From the NCBI GenBank assembly GCA_036555665.1, contig DATBKW010000373.1, forward strand, positions 1 to 64,000: 64,000 nt of DNA, in the 5' to 3' direction. Under the pieces are notes generated by a model. That model was not told the origin of the DNA. It made no database searches and saw only the letters and a list, made by a program, of their open reading frames with translations. Both the position numbers and the translations under genes were made by a program. This document shows positions 9,403 to 16,598 of the stretch, piece after piece. Position 1 is the first letter of the stretch. The number at the start of each line of letters is the position of its first letter. The stretch is from JAOPZW01 sp036555665. GTDB taxonomy: Bacteria; Actinomycetota; Thermoleophilia; Solirubrobacterales; Solirubrobacteraceae.

Positions 9403-10692
9403 GTGGCCCGGGTGGTCCGCTCCTCCTACGACCGGGAGATCCTGGGTCTCGCGGTGCCGGCGCTCGGTGCGCTCGCCGCCGAGCCGCTGTACCTGCTCGT
9501 CGACACCGCGATCGTCGGTCATCTGGGGACACCGCAGCTCGCCGCGCTCGCGCTCGCATCGACGGTGCTGGCGAGCCTGATCGCGCTGTGCATCTTCCTC
9601 ACCTACGGGACGACGGCGCGCGTGACGCGGCTGCACGGCGCGGGCCAGGACGCCGAAGCGGCCGCCCTCGGCCCGCAGGCGCTGTGGCTCGCGCTGACCG
9701 TCGGCGTGATCGTCGCGGGAGCCGTGGCCGCGCTGGCCGACCCGCTCGTGCATGCGCTCGGCGGTCAGGGCGACGTCGCGGACATGGCCGTCAGCTACCT
9801 GCGCATCGCTTCGCTCGGCGTCCCGATGGCGCTCATCGCGCTGGCGGGGCAGGGCTGGCTGCGCGGCATGGGCGACCTGCGCACGCCGCTGATCATCGTC
9901 GTGGTGGCCAACGCCGCCAACGTCGTGCTCGAGCTGTTGTTCGTCTACGGCTTCGACTGGGGGCTCGACGGCTCGGCCTGGGGGACGGTCCTCGCGCAGC
10001 TCGGGATGGGCGTGGCGTTCGCGGTCGTGCTCCTGCAGGTGTTCGCGGCGCCGGATCCCGGCCGCATCCGCTCGCTGGTCTCGATCGGCGCCCAGCTCGT
10101 GGTGCGGACCGCGGCGCTGCTCGGCTGCTTCGTGCTCGCCACCGCCGTCTGTGCGCGTATCGGCGCGGCGACGCTCGGCGCGCACCAGATCGCCTTTCAG
10201 CTCTACGGCTTCCTGGCCCTGCTGCTCGACGCGATCGCCATCGCCGGGCAGGTGATCGTCGGGCGCGCGCTCGGCGCCGGTGACGCCGACGACGCCGTGG
10301 CCGCGGCGCGGCGGATGATCGAACTGTCGCTCTTCGCCGGCCTGATCATCGGCGGCGTCTTCCTCGCGTTGACGAACGTAGTGCCGCGGGCGTTCACCGA
10401 CGATCCGCAGGTGATCGACCAGGCGCACGACCTATGGCCGCTGTTCTGTGTGATGTGGCCGGTGGCCGCGGTCGCCTTCGCGCTCGACGGGATCCTCATC
10501 GGCGCCGGTGACACGGCGTACATGGCGGGTGCGATGGTCGTCTCGTTCGTCGTCTTCGCGCCGATCGTGCTCGCCGCCAATACCGTTGCCGTCGTCTGGG
10601 TGGCCATCGACGTGCTCATGCTCGTGCGCGTGGCGACGCTCGGCGCGCGCTTCGCGCGGCGGCGGTGGGTGCTGGTCGGCGCGCACGCGTAG
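9403..10692 (+). CDS. MATE family efflux transporter (DinF-like)
   Basis: 429 residues with about twelve hydrophobic segments in two similar halves, typical of multidrug and toxic compound extrusion proteins that exchange Na+ or H+ for drugs or metabolites. The start region DREILGLAVPALGALAAEPLYLLVDTAIVGHLG is the standard DinF-branch N-terminus, and AGQGWLRGMGDLRTPL is a conserved loop. GTG 9403 is used as start; GTG 9412 is possible. Divergent from the lipoprotein operon with almost no spacer. Substrate unknown. Confidence 0.88.
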   Translation: MARVVRSSYDREILGLAVPALGALAAEPLYLLVDTAIVGHLGTPQLAALALASTVLASLIALCIFLTYGTTARVTRLHGAGQDAEAAALGPQALWLALTVGVIVAGAVAALADPLVHALGGQGDVADMAVSYLRIASLGVPMALIALAGQGWLRGMGDLRTPLIIVVVANAANVVLELLFVYGFDWGLDGSAWGTVLAQLGMGVAFAVVLLQVFAAPDPGRIRSLVSIGAQLVVRTAALLGCFVLATAVCARIGAATLGAHQIAFQLYGFLALLLDAIAIAGQVIVGRALGAGDADDAVAAARRMIELSLFAGLIIGGVFLALTNVVPRAFTDDPQVIDQAHDLWPLFCVMWPVAAVAFALDGILIGAGDTAYMAGAMVVSFVVFAPIVLAANTVAVVWVAIDVLMLVRVATLGARFARRRWVLVGAHA

Positions 10693-10773
10693 ATCGGCAG
10701 TATCGGCCCGCCAAACCTGCGCAAAGCCGCAGCGCCGGTCGCGCGGGCGCCGCCGGATGCCGTACTTGGCGCC

Positions 10774-10977
10774 ATGAGCACCACCGCTCGTCCGGATGCG
10801 CGGCTGGGGCTGACCGCGTCACAGGCCGCGCGCCACCTCGGGGTCTCGATCTCGACGCTGCGGCGCTGGTCGGACGCCGGCCACCTGCAGGCCTACCGGA
10901 CGCCCGGCCGTCAGCGCCGCTTCAGCGTCGAGCAGCTCGACGCCTTCCTCGACTCACTGCGCCCGCGCGGCGGCTGA
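10774..10977 (+). CDS. BldC-like small MerR-type DNA-binding protein
   Basis: 67 residues containing only a winged helix-turn-helix of the MerR/excisionase type: LTASQAARHLGVSISTLRRWSDAGHLQAYRTPGRQRRF then a short helix. Length and layout match Streptomyces BldC, which binds direct repeats cooperatively to control development. Excisionases look similar, but no integrase or attachment site is near, so a chromosomal regulator is favoured. It is convergent with the HD-GYP gene (14 bases apart) and opens a stretch holding three MerR-superfamily proteins within about 4.2 kb. Confidence 0.78.
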   Translation: MSTTARPDARLGLTASQAARHLGVSISTLRRWSDAGHLQAYRTPGRQRRFSVEQLDAFLDSLRPRGG

Positions 10978-10991
10978 CCAGCCGGCGCGGC

Positions 10992-12329
10992 TCACGACGA
11001 CGGCGCGATCGCCTCGTTCATGCGGCGCTCGATGTCGAGCTCGCGGTCGAAGTCGGCCTCGTCGGCGTGGCGGTACTCGGTGCCGCGTCCGGCGAGCAGA
11101 TCGGCGAGCGCCTCGACGTACGTCGCGTCGAGCTGCGAGCCGGCGACGCGCCGAAGCTCGTTGAGGGCCTCGAACGAGTTCATCGGCGTCCGATACGTGT
11201 CCGGGGCGGTCAGGGTGTCGTAGACCTCGGCCACCGCGACGACGCGAGCGATCGCGGGGATCTCGTCGCCGTGCAGCCGCTGGGGGTAGCCGCGGCCGTC
11301 GATGCGCTCGTGATGGGCGCGCACGATCTCGGCGACCGGGCCGTAGACGCCGATGTCGCGCAGCAGTTCCGCGCCGATGTCCGGGTGGCGCCGGATGCCG
11401 CGCCAGTCGGCCTCCGCCAGGCGCCCGCCGCGCTCCATGACGCGGTCCGAGAGCGCGAACTTGCCGATGTCGTGCAGGAGGCCGGCGGTATGGGCGAGCT
11501 CCTGGTCGCGCTTGGACATGCCGCAGTGCTTGGCGATGTCGCGCGAGAACGCTGCGACCGCCGCGCAATGGCGCGCCGCGCGCGAGTCGCGCTCGTCGAG
11601 GGTGCGGATGAGTCCCGAGAGGACGCCCCAGGAGAGGTTCGCGTACTGCCGCGTGCGCTCGCGCGCGACGATGACGAGGCGCGCCATGTAGGAGAACGCG
11701 ATCACGTTGAGCAGCACGAAGACGAGCGCCAGCAGTCCCAGCTGGTCGTAGATGCCGGCGATGACCGCGACCAGTCCGACGTTGAGCAGGACGGCTGGGA
11801 ACGTCGCCAGCGCGCCGCGGATCGTCCCCAGGACCGACTTGCCGTCGAGGAGGGCGAACGCCGTCGACGCGAACAGCAGGTTCACCGCCATCGTTCCCGT
11901 CGCCACGAGCGCGAGCACGGCGATGAACTCGAAGCTGTCGCTGGGTGGATCGATCGCCTCGAAGAGGAACGCCGCCAGCATCACCGGCGTCGCCGAGCCC
12001 GCGATGTTGATCAGCAGCGCCTGCCAGCGGTAGCGGTCGACGATCCACACGCCGACGTAGGAGATCGTGGGCACCCAGAAGGCGGCGACGGGGCCCAGGA
12101 AGGCCACAGCGAGCATTGCCGCAAGGAAGGCCGCCGACAGCGTCAGGGTGGGCGCGTGCCGGGCCGCGATAAGCTCAGCGACCAGGGCGCATACCGCCAG
12201 GACGACTGCTAAAGGCTTGACTAGCGGCGACCAGGACGACATCGTCAGCCCTACGACCCCGACGCAAACGACGACGACCGCAAGCGTCATCGCGAGCACG
12301 GGACGCCCCCGAGGCTGGGCCTCCGTCAT
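10992..12329 (-). CDS. membrane HD-GYP domain protein, probable cyclic-di-GMP phosphodiesterase
   Basis: 445 residues. The N-terminal half has six to eight hydrophobic segments (about 12-215), resembling the MASE-type membrane sensors. The C-terminal half is an HD-GYP domain: H286-D287 in LLHDIGKFAL, HHERIDGRGYP (the GYP signature with the usual preceding G), and the later VAEVYDTLTAPDTYR. These metal ligands appear intact, so hydrolysis of cyclic di-GMP to GMP is plausible. No GGDEF or EAL domain is in the window. Its 5' region faces the MerR cassette across 229 bases containing several inverted repeats. Confidence 0.88.
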   Translation of the reverse strand: MTEAQPRGRPVLAMTLAVVVVCVGVVGLTMSSWSPLVKPLAVVLAVCALVAELIAARHAPTLTLSAAFLAAMLAVAFLGPVAAFWVPTISYVGVWIVDRYRWQALLINIAGSATPVMLAAFLFEAIDPPSDSFEFIAVLALVATGTMAVNLLFASTAFALLDGKSVLGTIRGALATFPAVLLNVGLVAVIAGIYDQLGLLALVFVLLNVIAFSYMARLVIVARERTRQYANLSWGVLSGLIRTLDERDSRAARHCAAVAAFSRDIAKHCGMSKRDQELAHTAGLLHDIGKFALSDRVMERGGRLAEADWRGIRRHPDIGAELLRDIGVYGPVAEIVRAHHERIDGRGYPQRLHGDEIPAIARVVAVAEVYDTLTAPDTYRTPMNSFEALNELRRVAGSQLDATYVEALADLLAGRGTEYRHADEADFDRELDIERRMNEAIAPSS

Positions 12330-12441
12330 GCGCAGAAATTACAACGTCTGCGAGAGGTCCAGACGTGGTTGGAAAGAGAGCTGCCTAGCGGCCGCCGTAA
12401 AACATCACAAGTGCTCCCCTCGTTTGGGGGTTTGCCGGATC

Positions 12442-12531
12442 GGACGTGGCGGAACATACACACGTCCAGATGGCATTGCACGGATTTCTCCGCGAAACCC
12501 GTGCAAGATCTGTGTGCGCGGAGACAGATCT
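12442..12531. repeat. three tandem inverted repeats before the first MerR paralogue
   Basis: Within the 229-base gap 12330-12558 lie three consecutive perfect inverted repeats. First, GGACGTG (12442-12448) with CACGTCC (12461-12467). Second, TTGCACGG (12476-12483) with CCGTGCAA (12499-12506). Third, AGATCTGT (12506-12513) with ACAGATCT (12524-12531). A weaker CCCC/GGGG hairpin with trailing T residues precedes them near 12416-12433. The last repeat ends 27 bases before the MerR GTG start. They could be several operators for divergent control, or a structured 5' leader. No known riboswitch consensus was recognised. Confidence 0.6.
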
Positions 12532-12558
12532 CTGTAAGACTGGTGCAGTGCGAGGGCT

Positions 12559-13458
12559 GTGCGCACGCTGAAGACCTCCGAGGCTGCCGCGGTGCTCAAC
12601 GTGAGCCCGAATACGCTCCGCGCGTGGGAGCGCCGTTTCGGCTACCCCAAGCCGCAGCGGACCGCCGGCAAGCATCGGCTCTACACACACGGCGAGGTCG
12701 CCGCTCTGCGCGACGCCCTGCAGGAAGGGCTTTCGATCTCGTCCGCAATCTCGCGTGCGCGCGAGTCGCTGAGTTCGGACACGAGCACGCTGGTCGGCGC
12801 CTTGCAGGCCTTCGAGCTCGACCGCGCGGATGCCGCGATGGAGGCGGCGCTCGCGCTGCGCTCCGTCGAGCGCAGCGTCGAGGAGGTCCTGCTGCCGTCG
12901 ATCCGCGAGATCGGCGAGCGCCACGGCTTCGACTCGGCGCCCTGGGCCTTCGCCGCACGCTGGGCCACCGACTGGCTCCAGCGCGCCCAGCGGATGGCGC
13001 CGCCGCCGACGCGGCCGACCGCGATCCTGGTCGGCGACGCCACGCGCGACGACCTCGATCCCGACGCGCTGGCCCTCAAGGCGCTCCAGCTCTTCGCCGT
13101 CCGCTCCGGGGCGCGCGTGCTCGTCCTGCCGATCACCGGCGTGGCGGGCCTGAACGAGGTGCTCGGAGCGTTCGCGCCGCAGGTGGTCGTCATCGCCGGG
13201 GCTCACGCCTCCGATGACGACGTCGCACGCTGGGCCTACCGCGTCCGCTCCGCCAGCGGCGCACTGCCGATGGCGCTCTACCGCCGCGGCGGCCGCGCCG
13301 ACGCCGCCCGCACGACCGCGCGCACCCTCCCGGATTCCTCCGGCGAGGCGCACCGCATCGTCCTTGACATTCTCGATGGCCGGCCGCGGGGGATGGCCGC
13401 TCCGGCTGACGACCACATCGACCAGCCGGACACCAGCCGCCAGGTGAAAGCTTCGTGA
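12559..13458 (+). CDS. MerR regulator with degenerate B12-binding-like domain (paralogue 1)
   Basis: 299 residues. N-terminal MerR winged HTH (residues 2-70; VSPNTLRAWERRFGYPKPQRTAGKHRLY) of the CarA/CarH/LitR type. Next comes a helical bundle (about 75-145) resembling the cobalamin-binding cap, and a Rossmann-like domain (about 152-275). In CarH-type photoreceptors an E-H pair sits in the bundle and a His in the Rossmann domain ligates cobalt. Here the corresponding segments read SAPWAFAARW and VGDATRDDLDPD, with no His, so adenosylcobalamin binding and light sensing are doubtful. A different ligand or protein partner is likely. GTG 12559 is preferred by homology to paralogue 2. Its stop overlaps the next gene as GTGA. 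Confidence 0.82.
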   Translation: MRTLKTSEAAAVLNVSPNTLRAWERRFGYPKPQRTAGKHRLYTHGEVAALRDALQEGLSISSAISRARESLSSDTSTLVGALQAFELDRADAAMEAALALRSVERSVEEVLLPSIREIGERHGFDSAPWAFAARWATDWLQRAQRMAPPPTRPTAILVGDATRDDLDPDALALKALQLFAVRSGARVLVLPITGVAGLNEVLGAFAPQVVVIAGAHASDDDVARWAYRVRSASGALPMALYRRGGRADAARTTARTLPDSSGEAHRIVLDILDGRPRGMAAPADDHIDQPDTSRQVKAS

Positions 13459-13952
13459 TCGATCGCCCCCGCCTCGTCGCCCTACCGGGCCGAGACCACC
13501 CACGCCCCGACGTCCACTTCTGCGGTCACTGCGGACGACCTCCTACGGCCACGGACATCCAGTCGGCGTCGCGCGTCTGCGCCCGCTGTGGCCTCGGCCT
13601 GATGGTTGCGGCAACGCCCGATGCGGCGCCGTCGCCCCACGACCCGTTCCTGCTGGTCGACGGCCAGCTCTCGGTCTGCGCGGTGAGCCGCCTGGCCGAG
13701 GAGCTGCTGCTCACCAGCGAGACGGAGGCCGTCAACTCCCATATCGGCGACCTGCTCGTGCCGGCCGACATCGAGCTCTCCGGCCCGGACTCGCTGGTCA
13801 ACCTCATCGTGCACGCGGCCCGCGGCACGGGGGAGCCGAGCCACGTCGTGCTGCGCCCGGCGAAGGAGTTCGGGATCCGCTTCTGGGCGCGTATCGCGCC
13901 GTGCGGCCCGCCGCAGGCGGCGCTCATCGTGCTGGCCGACGGCCGGGCCTGA
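13455..13952 (+). CDS. zinc-ribbon plus PAS-like protein between two MerR paralogues
   Basis: 165 residues, family not recognised. The N-terminus has two Cys pairs, C23-x2-C26 and C42-x2-C45, in a zinc-ribbon arrangement (HFCGHCGR and CARCGLGLM). The remainder, from about residue 58 (DPFLLVDGQLSVCAVSRLAEELL) to the end, has the strand-helix pattern of a PAS sensor domain, including an HVVLRPAKEFGIRFWARIAP segment. GTG 13455 overlaps the upstream MerR stop (GTGA), so it is translated from the same message. A regulatory partner or signal input for one or both MerR proteins is a reasonable guess. Confidence 0.7.
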   Translation: MIDRPRLVALPGRDHPRPDVHFCGHCGRPPTATDIQSASRVCARCGLGLMVAATPDAAPSPHDPFLLVDGQLSVCAVSRLAEELLLTSETEAVNSHIGDLLVPADIELSGPDSLVNLIVHAARGTGEPSHVVLRPAKEFGIRFWARIAPCGPPQAALIVLADGRA

Positions 13953-14073
13953 CCAGCGGCGACATCGCCCGTCGCGGTCACCGGCCGCGGTCCTGCGTGT
14001 GCAAGGAAACGCCCAGGCTGCAGCAACGCTTGCCGACGTTGCGCAAACCTCACCAACGCTCGATACATCGCGC

Positions 14074-14937
14074 ATGGGCGCGATCCGCACCAACGCCGCT
14101 GCGGCCATGCTCGGCGTCAGCCCCAACACGCTGCGCTCCTGGGAGCGGCGCTTCGGGTTCCCCGAGCCGCAGCGCACCGCGGGCGGCCATCGCCAGTTCG
14201 ACCTCTCGGAGATCGAGGCGCTGCGCAGCGCCTTCGAGGAGACGCACAACATCTCCTCGGCGGTCGCCCTCGCGCGCGAGCGCGGCGCCGGGCCCGCCAC
14301 GCCGTCGCGCCTGCGCAGCGCGTTTGCGCGTTACGACGAGGTCGACGCCGATCGCGTCCTGGAGGAGAGCCTTGCCGTGCGCTCTGTCGAGCGGACGGTC
14401 GAGGAGGTGCTCCTGCGCGGCGTCGAGGCGCTCGATCCCACGGGCCCCGAGTACGGCTTCGCGTGGCGGTGGGCGACCGGATGGCTGGCGGCGGCGATGC
14501 GGGTCGCCCCGTCGGCGACGCGCGCGGACGGCGTGCTCGTCTTCGATGCCAGCGCGCCGTGCGACCTCGATGCTCTGCACGCGCAGGCGTTGGAGCTATG
14601 CCTGCGCCGCCGCGGGCTGCGCACGCTGACGCTGACCGTGGCGCTGGACCCCAGCCGCATGGGTCGCGCGTTGCACGCGCTCGCCCCGCGCGCGGTCGTG
14701 CTCACCGGCCGCCGCGCATCGCTCGACGGCCTCGGGCGCCTCGTGTATGCGGCGCGCAGGATCGGTGGCGACGGCGTCGCGATCTACGACTTCCGCGGTG
14801 CGCTGGGCGCGACGGGCGCGACCACCGTGCCGCGGCTTGGCGACGCCCCGCTGGCGGCGTGCGAGCAGCTCGTCGAGGACCTCGACGGCGGTGCGCGGGC
14901 TCAGCGGCCCGAGCTGATCGCGGTCGGTCGCTACTGA
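14074..14937 (+). CDS. MerR regulator with degenerate B12-binding-like domain (paralogue 2)
   Basis: 287 residues, same three-part layout as the gene at 12559: MerR HTH (VSPNTLRSWERRFGFPEPQRTAGGHRQF), helical bundle with the shared SVERTVEEVLLRG segment, and Rossmann-like domain. The cobalamin ligands are again absent (EYGFAWRWATGW in place of the E-H segment; DASAPCDLDALHAQ in place of D-x-H-x2-G). ATG 14074 matches the start of the paralogue; an in-frame GTG at 13999 would add 25 unrelated residues. Upstream, GCAACG (14023-14028) pairs with CGTTGC (14037-14042), and TTGCGCAA (14039-14046) is a perfect palindrome, a candidate autoregulatory site. The 3' end overlaps the convergent gene by 7 bases. 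Confidence 0.82.
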   Translation: MGAIRTNAAAAMLGVSPNTLRSWERRFGFPEPQRTAGGHRQFDLSEIEALRSAFEETHNISSAVALARERGAGPATPSRLRSAFARYDEVDADRVLEESLAVRSVERTVEEVLLRGVEALDPTGPEYGFAWRWATGWLAAAMRVAPSATRADGVLVFDASAPCDLDALHAQALELCLRRRGLRTLTLTVALDPSRMGRALHALAPRAVVLTGRRASLDGLGRLVYAARRIGGDGVAIYDFRGALGATGATTVPRLGDAPLAACEQLVEDLDGGARAQRPELIAVGRY

Positions 14938-15581
14938 GCGCTGATCACCCCGCTCCCGGTGACCGTCCGGGTGACGCGCGCGGGGTTGCCGCCATAGAGG
15001 ATCGTGCCGCGGCCCGAGAGCGTCGCCGCGAGGCTGCGCGTCGCGGTGAGCGTGATGGTGCCGTCGCCACTGAGAACGGCTCTCGCGTCGCGCGCGACGA
15101 GCTCGCGCAGCAGGACGTTCCCTGCGCCGCTGAGGGTGACGCCGAGCTTTGCCGTGGTTCCGGTCGCGGCGATGTTCCCGGCGCCTGCGAGCTTGAGGTT
15201 GTCCAGCACGGGCAGGCTCACGGCCACGAACATCGGGGTCTTGGCATTGAGGCTGCCGGGAGTGGTCCCGATCACCAGCCTGCCCGCGCGCACTCGCGTG
15301 GTGACGCGTCCGAGCAGGTTGCTGTCGGCGTGGACGATGACCGACTGCTTGCCGCCGACATGGACGATGACGTTGTTGGCGCCGGCCAGGTCGATGGCGC
15401 TGAAGGGTGGAAGCTCCCGCACCTGCGTCTTTGCGACGCCCGAGCCGGTGCCCGCCGGGGTGCTCGAGCTGTCGAAGAAGATCCTGTCGATGACGAGCGT
15501 CATCAACAGGAGGACGCCGACTGCCAACAGCGCCAGCTGCAGGCGCCCCTGGCGGCCGATTTCGGTGCGCCGCGTGCTCAT
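14931..15581 (-). CDS. membrane-anchored DUF2807 (auto-transporter adhesin head-like) protein
   Basis: 216 residues. One N-terminal transmembrane segment (about 14-36) after a basic start, then a beta-helical DUF2807/GIN domain: FSAIDLAGANNVIVHVGGKQ followed by repeated short strands with G-AGN and SG-G turns (LAGAGNIAATG, LSGAGNVLL, LSGDGTITL, LSGRGTIL). The domain is probably outside the membrane; the biochemical role in this family is unknown. ATG 15581 is chosen because GGGAG lies 8 bases upstream; the longer GTG 15596 start would place that ribosome binding site inside the gene. A DUF4097 relative occurs at 58869. Confidence 0.82.
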   Translation of the reverse strand: MSTRRTEIGRQGRLQLALLAVGVLLLMTLVIDRIFFDSSSTPAGTGSGVAKTQVRELPPFSAIDLAGANNVIVHVGGKQSVIVHADSNLLGRVTTRVRAGRLVIGTTPGSLNAKTPMFVAVSLPVLDNLKLAGAGNIAATGTTAKLGVTLSGAGNVLLRELVARDARAVLSGDGTITLTATRSLAATLSGRGTILYGGNPARVTRTVTGSGVISAQ

Positions 15582-15679
15582 GACCTGATCTCCCACGCAC
15601 CCTTGCAGCGCGTGAGTGCGAGCACATCCGCGAGCGCCCGCAATGAGCGCCGCGCGGAACTACTGACCGACGCCCGACG

Positions 15680-16066
15680 CTAGCGGCGCTTGACGCGCGG
15701 GCGGCGGTCCATCCGCCGCAGCTCGCGCTCGACGCGCTCGACGCTCTCGGCCACCTGGCTGACCAGGTGCTCGATGCCCTGGTTGCGGTCGAGCTCGGCG
15801 CGAGCGCTCGAGACGGCCTCGCGCAGCATGCGCACCTCGAGGCCGAAGCGGCCGCGCAGCGCGTTGATCTCGTCGTCGTGCGAGCGGCGCAGCCCGGCGA
15901 CCTCGTTGGCGTGGCGCTCGCGTGCGACGCAGAGCTCGACCTGGGTCGAGCGCTCCAGGGCGCGCGCGGCCTCCGTGGCGGAGCGCGCGGAGCGCATGCG
16001 ACGGAGCGTCGGGATGAGGAAGACCAGGCCGCAGGCCAGGCCGACGAAGTAGGCGGCTACGTACAT
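15680..16066 (-). CDS. small membrane-anchored coiled-coil protein, unknown
   Basis: 128 residues. A transmembrane helix at about 2-20 (YVAAYFVGLACGLVFLIPTL) is followed by about 90 residues of charged, helical, coiled-coil sequence and a very basic tail (MDRRPRVKRR). No family recognised; it resembles DUF-type envelope or division-accessory proteins in layout only. The start ATG 16066 is the first base beside a large hairpin (16067-16107) whose inner strand contains the only Shine-Dalgarno-like GAGG, so translation may be controlled by that structure. Divergent from MarR. Confidence 0.6.
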   Translation of the reverse strand: MYVAAYFVGLACGLVFLIPTLRRMRSARSATEAARALERSTQVELCVARERHANEVAGLRRSHDDEINALRGRFGLEVRMLREAVSSARAELDRNQGIEHLVSQVAESVERVERELRRMDRRPRVKRR

Positions 16067-16107
16067 TCGCCTCGGCAATCGACCACTGAGAGTCGATCCT
16101 GAGGCGA
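16067..16107 (-). promoter_or_regulatory. nested inverted repeat covering the start site of the coiled-coil gene
   Basis: Outer arms TCGCCTC (16067-16073) and GAGGCGA (16101-16107), inner arms ATCGAC (16078-16083) and GTCGAT (16092-16097), 8-base loop. On the reverse strand the message would read hairpin then directly ATG, with GAGG 3 bases before the start locked in the outer stem. It also lies about 60 bases before the MarR start, so an operator for the MarR protein, which binds such palindromes, is an alternative. Confidence 0.6.
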
Positions 16108-16166
16108 TTTCTGCGGAAGTGGACGGTCGTCGGAGCCGTCCGCCCCTGGCGTAATGATCTCGCGCG

Positions 16167-16598
16167 ATGACGCTCGTGCCCGGTGATCCCCTGGCCCACC
16201 GCGCGCTGGACTCGCTGTTACGCGCGGAGGCGAGCGTCCGTCGGCGCCTTTCGGCCGACCTCGAGCGCGAGGGCCTGAGCGCGTCTGGGTTCAGCGTCCT
16301 TGTAGTGCTCACGACGGCCGGCGGCCAGCTCGAGCTGCGCGCGCTGCGCCGTCGGCTGCAGACGTCGAAAGCCAATGCGACCGAGGTGGTAACGACGCTC
16401 GAGGTCCGCGGCCTCGTCGTCCGCAGCCGCCTGCCCCACGACCGCCGTGCCGCCACGGTTGCGTTGACGCCGCTCGGTCAGGAGGTCGTCGACCGGCTCT
16501 TCCCCGAGCACACCGATCGCGTGCAGCGCGCGTTTGCGGTGCTCGACGAGCGGGAGAAGCGGTCGCTCGCCGAAATCTGCCGCAAGCTCGCGGCCTAG
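16167..16598 (+). CDS. MarR family transcriptional regulator
   Basis: 143 residues with the MarR winged HTH: helices around LSASGFSVLVVLTTAGGQLELRALRRRLQTSKANATEVVTTLEVRGLVVRS, then the wing (LPHDRRAATVALTPLGQ) and the C-terminal dimerisation helix. MarR dimers usually repress a neighbouring gene and release on binding a phenolic or oxidant signal. The divergent gene encodes a coiled-coil membrane protein, and a 41-bp nested palindrome separates them. Its 3' end overlaps the next reverse gene by 4 bases. Confidence 0.88.
   Translation: MTLVPGDPLAHRALDSLLRAEASVRRRLSADLEREGLSASGFSVLVVLTTAGGQLELRALRRRLQTSKANATEVVTTLEVRGLVVRSRLPHDRRAATVALTPLGQEVVDRLFPEHTDRVQRAFAVLDEREKRSLAEICRKLAA

Noticed and set aside
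10774..10977. Phage or plasmid excisionase
   Set aside because: No integrase, attachment site or mobile gene nearby; length and motif fit a BldC-like regulator.
12559..13458. CarH-type light/B12 photoreceptor
   Set aside because: Overall fold matches, but the His residues that ligate cobalamin are missing in this protein and its paralogue.
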